DNA of 19,275 bases, from assembly GCA_034429475.1 (NCBI GenBank), contig DAOUGD010000337.1, forward strand, positions 1 to 19,275, read 5' to 3'. The notes beneath the pieces are model-generated. The model saw only the letters and a list, made by a program, of their open reading frames with translations, made no database searches and was not told the DNA's origin. This DNA is from JAKQHY01 sp034429475. GTDB taxonomy: Bacteria; Chloroflexota; Anaerolineae; B4-G1; SLSP01. The translations under genes and the position numbers were made by a program. This document shows positions 11,918-17,881 of this stretch, piece after piece. How positions within the stretch are numbered: position 1 is the first letter of the stretch; the number at the start of each line of letters is the position of its first letter.

Positions 11918-13975
11918 ATGAAAGCAGGGTGGGGCCACGCACTCTCATTACTCTCCCTCTCCGCGTTGCTGTTTCTGACACTGGGATGTCAGGTTGTTGC
12001 CGGTTCGACATCGGCGCCCGTGTCTGGATTAACCGTCTCCTTGATCCGACCCACTGCTGCGCCTGCGGTTACTTTGCGGGCTGCCTCTGGGGCAACGATA
12101 CTCTTTGTGACTCAAAATGGTCAAACCGTAGCCGATGTTCCTCCGCAGAAATTGGACTTGCCCCATCTCGTGCTCTATCGCAACGGCGCGCTGAGCGCCC
12201 CCGCCGAACGCACGGTGGTTGTCCAGGTGAGGGGCATTGCGATCCCTCCCCCAGGCGTCACGGTGACACTGGAGCTTGCTACGCACCACGGCGATCCCGA
12301 TCCTGGCGACCATCAGGATCAAAGGATCCCTGTGTGGCGGGAATCGCAGTGGATCGCCAACCCGACCGGTGTCACGACGACGGACGTCGTGGTTGCCTTT
12401 ACGCACGAGTTCACCGAGTCGGTCGTTTCTGGTGGGGGAACGACGGCAACGCCGACCGATTACTTTGGATATGACCTCACGGTGAGCAATGCAGGTCGCC
12501 CGCCCGCCGATCCCTTGCAGGCCTTCAGATCTGACTATGCCCTGTTGCTGGAAAATCAATGGGTGGCGCAACTGCCTGAGGTGCAAGAAGACCACGCCGG
12601 CGCAGCCCCGGATGCGTTGGTCGTCTACTACTGCGACATGATCCCCTTTCGGAAAAGCCCTCAGGACCCCGCTACGTGGCTGCCCAGGAAGGACGTCACG
12701 GACTACGTGGGGATAGAGCTTGTTCCCCGAATGGTCGAGGCCTACCGCGTCCAGACCGATGGGTGGGGATTCCCGTGGTACGCTACGTGGACGAGCTACC
12801 GCCCCGATGAGCCGGAACGCTTGACGGTCGCCCTTTCGGACGGGTACACGTGGTTTCATAGTCGGGCGCCGGCCATGGGACATTCGGGTATTTCGATCCG
12901 GGTCAAGGGGGGAGACAACGCCGCCTATGACACGCTCACCGATGGACTGATGAGCAGTTTTCACCACGAATTGTTTCATAACGTGCAGCGGGGCATCCTG
13001 CTGCATAGCGGCGGAGATGGAAACGTGAACGGGAAGGATGAAGCATGGCAGTTCTTTTCCGAGGGAACAGCGGTGCTGGCTTCTTCAGTGGGGCAACCTC
13101 GTGGGCAGTTTAGCCATACCGTGTGGTTACAAAACTATATGTTTTACGCGAACAACTTCATTTTGTTTGGCGGCGGCAGATCGCGCGACCTGAACAAAAG
13201 CTACCGCGAAATCGATCCCTATCAGGCCGGCCTCTACTGGCGTTTTCTGTATGAACAATGCGGCGGGTTGGCGGGGGATGCCGAAGATCCGACCTCGGGT
13301 ATGCGCATTATCGGGGAGGCCCTAAAGGCGCTGTACTCAGGAGACATCGTGGACATCGCCGCGTCCACGGACCTCGTCGGGGCAATCCCCAGGATTATGG
13401 GTCGGGCGCTTGCGGGTTCATCGTGCCCGTTCCAGACATACGAGGAGAGCCTGGTCGCCTTTGCCGGCGCGATCTTCGAGCTACGGTTGGAACGCAACGG
13501 GTGCGTCGAGCCTGATATTCCTGGTAGATGCGGGTTCTACGATCCGTATCGCCAGTATCAGGAGCCCACTGTCAGCACGTTCTCTTTTGCCGGGGCGGAC
13601 TACGTGTACCAGGATGGGATCGGGAGTAGTTTCGGCATTGACTTGATCGAAGTGACGTTTGACCGGGCGACGGACGGTCAGCCGCTCACCGTCGAGTTCT
13701 ACCGCGCGCCCACATCGGAGGCTGTGTTCTCCGTGCTACTCTGGCCTCTGACCGGCCTGGGGGAGGGTGCCAAACCCCGCCGTGTCTCAGCCGAGGTTGC
13801 CACAGCCCAGATTCTTCAAAGGGTGAATCCGGATGGTTCCCTGACTTTTGTTATCCCGGCGATTCATTGGGCAACCTATGACCGGTTGGGCTTGATCATT
13901 ACGCGGCTCGACGCTCAGGAAGCCTTGGACCCGATTGGCGAATATACCATCGCGCTGCATCCAGGCGGCGATTGA
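11918..13975 (+). CDS. Lipoprotein metalloprotease with HExxH...E motif (MXAN_6640-like)
   Basis: A 685-residue secreted lipoprotein with lipobox LTLGC (Cys24). The first 330 residues are beta-rich with Pro/Thr segments and no family I recognise. A zinc site follows: HELFH at 350-354, with Glu382 in FFSEGTAVLAS 32 residues from the first His, in the pattern HExxH...EGTA. This is the signature of gluzincin-type enzymes annotated as MXAN_6640-family putative metalloproteases. The C-terminal 150 residues look like a beta-sandwich. AGGAGGTG (11905-11912) precedes the ATG at 11918. The gene follows the esterase by 174 bp with its own direct-repeat array, so it probably has a separate promoter. It may trim surface proteins or degrade external protein; the substrate is unknown. 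Confidence 0.72.
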   Translation: MKAGWGHALSLLSLSALLFLTLGCQVVAGSTSAPVSGLTVSLIRPTAAPAVTLRAASGATILFVTQNGQTVADVPPQKLDLPHLVLYRNGALSAPAERTVVVQVRGIAIPPPGVTVTLELATHHGDPDPGDHQDQRIPVWRESQWIANPTGVTTTDVVVAFTHEFTESVVSGGGTTATPTDYFGYDLTVSNAGRPPADPLQAFRSDYALLLENQWVAQLPEVQEDHAGAAPDALVVYYCDMIPFRKSPQDPATWLPRKDVTDYVGIELVPRMVEAYRVQTDGWGFPWYATWTSYRPDEPERLTVALSDGYTWFHSRAPAMGHSGISIRVKGGDNAAYDTLTDGLMSSFHHELFHNVQRGILLHSGGDGNVNGKDEAWQFFSEGTAVLASSVGQPRGQFSHTVWLQNYMFYANNFILFGGGRSRDLNKSYREIDPYQAGLYWRFLYEQCGGLAGDAEDPTSGMRIIGEALKALYSGDIVDIAASTDLVGAIPRIMGRALAGSSCPFQTYEESLVAFAGAIFELRLERNGCVEPDIPGRCGFYDPYRQYQEPTVSTFSFAGADYVYQDGIGSSFGIDLIEVTFDRATDGQPLTVEFYRAPTSEAVFSVLLWPLTGLGEGAKPRRVSAEVATAQILQRVNPDGSLTFVIPAIHWATYDRLGLIITRLDAQEALDPIGEYTIALHPGGD

Positions 13976-13980
13976 TAAAG

Positions 13981-14010
13981 GGGCGGAGTTTTAGACCACG
14001 ATCTCCGCCC
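13981..14010. terminator. Shared hairpin between convergent genes
   Basis: GGGCGGAG (13981-13988) and CTCCGCCC (14003-14010) form a perfect 8-bp stem with a 14-nt loop. The loop contains the stop codon of the GH13 gene and the right arm is coding. It sits 5 bp past the metalloprotease stop codon, so it could end both transcripts. Neither side has a strong T-tract. Confidence 0.4.
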
Positions 14011-15466
14011 ATTCCCCGTTTTCCCCCCGATAGCGGATGCGCGCCATTTGGTCGCGCAAGTCCACCGACAAGACGCAGGTGGCGTCCCCATGATCCCACC
14101 GCAATGCCAGCGCGTGCTCCGGCGTATCCATCACGCTGAACGCGCCGTCGAAGGCCGGGTAGGTGTTGCGGAAACGGATCAGCTCGAAAAGGCGTTGCAC
14201 CACCGGGCGTTGGAGCGCGGCGTCTATCTCATCCGCCGTGTAGTTGTGGCGGTTAATGGCGCGGCCTTCGCCGGCGGCGGCGACCGCTGCGTCGTCGTTC
14301 TCCCCGGCCAGCGCCCCCACGTAATAGATCTGCGGGATGCCCGGCGCGAAGCACTGGATGGCCCGCGCGATCAGGTAGGCGTCGTCATTGGCGCCGAGCG
14401 CGGAGTAGTAGGTGATGTTTACCTGGTGCGCGTCAAAGTCGGGGTGCGCGGCGGGCGGCGTCATCAGGCGGGTGAGGTTGGCGCCGCGCGTGAGCAACTG
14501 CGCCACGACGGGCGCGGCCTCTTGCGGCGTGAGCAGGCCGTCCAGGTCGGGCTGGACGGGGATGCCGTCGTGACAGTCGAGCGTGGTGAATTGCCGGCGC
14601 GGGCAGACTCGCAGGTAGTCGCGCAACTTCTTGCTCGACCGGTTGAACAGGGTGTAGAGCGTCAGGAACGGCAGGACGAAATCGTAGACGGGGTAGCCGT
14701 GATCCGCCAGGGCGTGCTGGACGCCAAAGGGCGCGTGGACTTCCGACAGCAGCAGCAGACCGATCTCGTCCGCGTAAGCGCGCAGCCAGTCAAGGAAGGC
14801 GTAAATCTCCGGCTCGACGAAGAAGCAGCTCGTCCCCGGTTTCTTGATGACGTAGCCCACCGCGTCCAGCCGCACGATGCGGATCGCCTGATCCCGCAGG
14901 TGGCGCAGCTCCGCCTGGAGCAGCGCCCGCGTTCGGGGCGAGTGTACGTCCAGGTCAATTTGCTCCACCCAGTCGCGGCTGCCGAACGTGGCCCAGAGGC
15001 GCTCCGTCTCCCCCGTCTCCGCGATGGCGACGTCGGTGAAGGGGTGCTCCGGGCGGCGCAGGGCGATGCGCGCCACGTCGGCGGCGGGCGGCGTCCCGTC
15101 GGGCCAGACTTTATCCAGGGTGAGGAAAAGGTCGGCGTGCTCAGAGGCGCGCCCGCGCCGGGCAAAGTCCTGGAAGTAGGGCGAGCGCCGCGAAATGTGG
15201 TTGACCATCAGGTCGGCGGCCAGATCGAATTCTGCGCCGATGCGGCGGATGTCCTCCCAGCCGCCGAAGCGCGGCTCGACCTCGCGGTAGGTGATAGGCG
15301 CGAAGCCGCGATCCCCCGACGAGGGGTAGAACGGCAGGATGTGGACGCCGCCGAATATCCCCGCGAGGGGGCCGGTGAGGGCCGCGTACAGGGCGGGCAA
15401 GTCGCCGCCCAACGAATCGGGATAGGTGATGAGCTGCACCTGGTTGCGAACTGCCACGGGTTGCAC
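13991..15466 (-). CDS. GH13 subfamily 18 phosphorylase, probably sucrose 6F-phosphate phosphorylase
   Basis: A 491-residue cytoplasmic enzyme (no signal peptide) of the sucrose phosphorylase type, which splits a glucosyl-fructose bond with phosphate to give glucose 1-phosphate. Nucleophile Asp201 (RLDAVGY), acid/base Glu242 (LLSEVHA) and transition-state Asp300 (TLDCHDGI) are all present, as are the family signatures GTSCFF, QVNITYYSALG and YYVGALAGEND. Aligned by eye to Bifidobacterium adolescentis sucrose phosphorylase, its Pro134 is replaced by Arg137 and its Tyr344 by His347. From memory, Arg and His at these places bind the phosphate of sucrose 6F-phosphate in the Thermoanaerobacterium enzyme, so that substrate is favoured. 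Sucrose or glucosylglycerate phosphorylase remain possible. The GTG at 15466 is preferred over longer starts because AAGGAGG stands 6 nt before it. Confidence 0.9.
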   Translation of the reverse strand: MQPVAVRNQVQLITYPDSLGGDLPALYAALTGPLAGIFGGVHILPFYPSSGDRGFAPITYREVEPRFGGWEDIRRIGAEFDLAADLMVNHISRRSPYFQDFARRGRASEHADLFLTLDKVWPDGTPPAADVARIALRRPEHPFTDVAIAETGETERLWATFGSRDWVEQIDLDVHSPRTRALLQAELRHLRDQAIRIVRLDAVGYVIKKPGTSCFFVEPEIYAFLDWLRAYADEIGLLLLSEVHAPFGVQHALADHGYPVYDFVLPFLTLYTLFNRSSKKLRDYLRVCPRRQFTTLDCHDGIPVQPDLDGLLTPQEAAPVVAQLLTRGANLTRLMTPPAAHPDFDAHQVNITYYSALGANDDAYLIARAIQCFAPGIPQIYYVGALAGENDDAAVAAAGEGRAINRHNYTADEIDAALQRPVVQRLFELIRFRNTYPAFDGAFSVMDTPEHALALRWDHGDATCVLSVDLRDQMARIRYRGENGEWAEIVV

Positions 15467-15641
15467 GTCGAACCTCCTTCCATTAACCATAGTAGAATAG
15501 CTCAGGCGGCCACTTTTAGAATAGGATACGGAAAACACAGAGGAGCACCGTTTTCTCTCTGGAATTTTCCCATGCTGCCGCCGTAGGCCAGGCACTCTCA
15601 TTGTAGTCAGAAGCAGGGTAAACACAACCTCTGTGGATCAG

Positions 15642-15669
15642 GTGACTATTGCTCTACTCTGCGTATAAT
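15642..15669 (+). promoter_or_regulatory. Sigma-70-type promoter for the adenylating-enzyme gene
   Basis: GTGACT (15642-15647, 4 of 6 to TTGACA), a 16-nt spacer and TATAAT (15664-15669). It points to the gene at 15937. The repeat pair lies between them, giving an unusually long leader of about 260 nt. Confidence 0.5.
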
Positions 15670-15684
15670 GACGAATATTCACAG

Positions 15685-15803
15685 GGGAATTCATCAACGC
15701 CTGGCGTTCACTGGCGGTTGGATGAAAATTTTTCACCACAAAGGACACGAAGGACACAAAGGGTTTTCTCTGTGAACTCTGCGATCTCTGTGGCTATTTT
15801 CAA
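15685..15803 (+). repeat. Dispersed 119-bp repeat, copy 1
   Basis: It begins GGGAATTC, passes through GATGAAAATTTTTCACCAC, the 9-nt-period run AAGGACACG/AAGGACACA and the 9-nt-period run CTCTGTGAA/CTCTGCGAT/CTCTGTGGC. It is followed head to tail by copy 2 at 15804. Confidence 0.85.
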
Positions 15804-15920
15804 GGGAATTCGTCATTAACCAGTGGTTCACCGGCGGTGGGATGAAAATTTTCACCACAAAGGACACGAAGGACACAAAGGGTTTTCTCTGTGAACTCTG
15901 TGATCTCTGTGGCATTTTTA
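15804..15920 (+). repeat. Dispersed 119-bp repeat, copy 2
   Basis: It repeats copy 1 in the same order and orientation. The central and right parts, from the CACCAC motif to the CTCTGTG run, are nearly identical, whereas the left part around GGTTCACC has diverged. It ends immediately before the GAGGAGGAGG Shine-Dalgarno sequence of the next gene. Confidence 0.85.
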
Positions 15921-15936
15921 GAGGAGGAGGTTTTCC

Positions 15937-17826
15937 GTGGATATTCAAACAGACAACGATTATCTCGAGTTGAGCGCCGCCCAGGTTGCTCCATTGGTTG
16001 AGACTGCACCCACGTTGGCCGAGATGGATGCGACGATGCTCGCGTTGATGCGCGTACAGCACGTTTTGGCCCGTCTCCCGGTGCTGCGCGCCATCAATTT
16101 GATTGATTGGATGCAGCGGTTGACGCCGCCGGCGGTGCAGGAGAAGCTGGCCGTCAAAAAGGCGTTACAGGGAGTGCGGTATCTGGGGAAATACAACCGC
16201 GCCTGCATTGCCTTCTGGCGCGCGCATGGCATCACCGACCTGGCGTTTCTGGATAGCCCGGAGTCTTTGCGCCGTTTGCCGGTGATGACGGCCGACTTCT
16301 TCTATCGCTATTCGCCGCGCGATCGCACCAGTATTGGCGACCTCGACTCGGCGCAAGTGCTGCGGAGTTCCGGCACGTCCGGGAAATCGAAGTACTTTTT
16401 GATGTCTTACGATCAAATCATGCAAGCGCTGCCGGCTATGACCGAGTTCTTGAAGGCAAATTGGCAGATTGAGCGTTATCAGCATGTTGAGGTGATCATG
16501 GCGACGGCGACCGCTGCGCCGGGGCAGCCGGCCTGGGGCGCGAGTTACAACATGGCGCAGTTGTTGGCGATGATCGGCAAGGAATTTGACCACATCACAT
16601 ACCGTTCCCTGGGGCTGAACGCTCAAGAGATTGCCCAGGCCATTTGTGACGTGGCGCAGCGCGCGTCCGGCAAGACCCTGATCGCCGTGTACACCTATGC
16701 GCCCTCCCTGGTCACTATCGTCAACGAGTTGAAAACCCTGCGCCCTACGATTGATTTTGGCAAGAACGTGGACTTCAAGTTCACGTTGACCGGCGAGGCG
16801 CTGCCGCCCTACAAGCTCTTCCAGATCGCTGCGTGGTTGGGCCTGATTGACGCCAATCTGGTGTCGCAAAAAATCGAAGATATTGCGGCAACGGACGAGG
16901 GGAGCCGTCAGTTCGGCGTTTTGGCGCGCACCTTTTCGACCGGGTTCGGCGCGGCGGAGTTGAAGACAGGGTTCTCCGGCAACGCTACCACAATGCTGTG
17001 GACGCTGGTGATGTATTTGTTGGAGCGCAACGAGCCGGAGCGAGTGAAGGCGTTCCTGGACAAGTATTTCCAGGTGAATCCCTTCCCCTGGTCCGCTTTG
17101 AAGTCCAATCCCAACGTGTATTTTTTGTTGGGCGGCGTGGACGAGGCCGGCAACCCGACCCTCCAGAATGCTCCCGACGCGCATTATGGGCTGGCGTTCG
17201 CCACCTGTCTACAGGGTGAAGTGGTCAACTGCCCACTGGATATGATGCACCTTTGGGACCTGGCCGAACTGGCCGATCTGCTGAAAACAGAGACCGGCGT
17301 GGACATCAAAGCCATTGCGCGCCGGGCGGGACTGGCTTACGACAAAGGCCAGATGGTGTTGACCAACGGGCGGATGGACAACGTGGGGCGCCAGGGGCTG
17401 GACGCTGCCGTGGCCTGGGGCGGCGTGAAGATTTGGGGATATGACCTCCAGCGCATCGCCGCGCAGTTCCCCGGCCTGACCGGGCGTTTTGTGGCCCAGA
17501 ACGTGGACTACGCTGACGGGCTGCGGACGTTGTGGCTATACTTCGAGGCTAACGTGGAGCAAGACGTTTCGGCTCTGGCGGATGTGGTCGTGCCTGGCGT
17601 GCTCGCGGGGCTGGACGCTTGTTCGAGCGGCTTCCAGGTGCTCCACGCGCAATACCTGACCGAGGGCGGCGCGACGCTGTTGGCGCAGAAGTTGCAGATT
17701 CGGGTGTTGCCCTACGGGCATCAACATTTCCTCCAGGAGGCGCACGAGACGAAGAATCGCTACATCCGGCGTCCGGTGTTGGTGCCTACGCCTTTGGAGA
17801 TTACGCGGGATCCGTTGGAGGGATAG
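15937..17826 (+). CDS. ANL-superfamily adenylate-forming enzyme (phenylacetate-CoA ligase/LuxE-like)
   Basis: A 629-residue cytoplasmic protein expected to activate a carboxylic acid with ATP to an acyl-adenylate. The phosphate-binding loop SSGTSGKSK is at 144-152, matching the SSGTTGxPK core motif but with Ser-Lys in place of a residue-Pro pair. TLTGEALPPY (Glu287) and STGFGAAE (Glu341) stand where this superfamily has its GE and substrate/ATP motifs. NGRMDNVGRQG (Asp481) followed by GGVKIWGYDLQRI resembles the hinge and C-terminal subdomain. The N-terminal 140 residues are specific to this protein. The fold is closest to the PaaK/LuxE branch. The acid and the acceptor (CoA, carrier or protein Cys) are unknown, and no carrier, reductase or polyketide gene is nearby. 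The GTG start is supported by GAGGAGGAGG 6 nt upstream. Confidence 0.72.
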   Translation: MDIQTDNDYLELSAAQVAPLVETAPTLAEMDATMLALMRVQHVLARLPVLRAINLIDWMQRLTPPAVQEKLAVKKALQGVRYLGKYNRACIAFWRAHGITDLAFLDSPESLRRLPVMTADFFYRYSPRDRTSIGDLDSAQVLRSSGTSGKSKYFLMSYDQIMQALPAMTEFLKANWQIERYQHVEVIMATATAAPGQPAWGASYNMAQLLAMIGKEFDHITYRSLGLNAQEIAQAICDVAQRASGKTLIAVYTYAPSLVTIVNELKTLRPTIDFGKNVDFKFTLTGEALPPYKLFQIAAWLGLIDANLVSQKIEDIAATDEGSRQFGVLARTFSTGFGAAELKTGFSGNATTMLWTLVMYLLERNEPERVKAFLDKYFQVNPFPWSALKSNPNVYFLLGGVDEAGNPTLQNAPDAHYGLAFATCLQGEVVNCPLDMMHLWDLAELADLLKTETGVDIKAIARRAGLAYDKGQMVLTNGRMDNVGRQGLDAAVAWGGVKIWGYDLQRIAAQFPGLTGRFVAQNVDYADGLRTLWLYFEANVEQDVSALADVVVPGVLAGLDACSSGFQVLHAQYLTEGGATLLAQKLQIRVLPYGHQHFLQEAHETKNRYIRRPVLVPTPLEITRDPLEG

Positions 17827-17854
17827 GGCCTTTTCAATTGTTGTTTAGTAAGCG

Positions 17855-17860
17855 TATAAT
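17855..17860 (+). promoter_or_regulatory. Possible -10 box upstream of the BY-kinase-like gene
   Basis: This is a perfect TATAAT. A weak TTTCAA (17832-17837) is 17 bp upstream. A start near 17867 would leave almost no leader before the TTG at 17882, so either the mRNA is nearly leaderless or this box is not used. Confidence 0.35.
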
Positions 17861-17881
17861 AAGGGTGGGGGAAAATGAGCT

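Larger units (their letters stand above)
15467..15936. other. Divergent intergenic region with duplicated repeat
   Basis: This 470-bp region between the GH13 gene and the adenylating enzyme has no gene. It holds a repeated TAGAATAG (15493-15500 and 15517-15524, 24 nt apart; as CTATTCTA they may be weak -10 boxes for GH13), a plus-strand promoter with a perfect TATAAT (15664-15669) and a tandemly duplicated 119-bp repeat (15685-15920). Confidence 0.7.

Noticed and set aside
14048..15586. Long plus-strand ORF of about 512 codons opposite the GH13 gene
   Set aside because: It is a shadow of a GC-rich gene: it mirrors the catalytic-domain codons, has low-complexity Arg/Gly/Val-rich composition and no family features. 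The minus-strand product has all GH13 catalytic residues.
15467..15625. 53-codon N-terminal extension of the GH13 gene
   Set aside because: It runs through the AAGGAGG Shine-Dalgarno sequence and promoter region. The GTG at 15466 gives the normal family N-terminus (NQVQLITYPDSLGG).
15733..16062. Minus-strand ORF containing SFVSFVV repeats
   Set aside because: It arises by translating the AAGGACAC repeat backwards. Such products recur as spurious hypothetical proteins wherever this repeat occurs.
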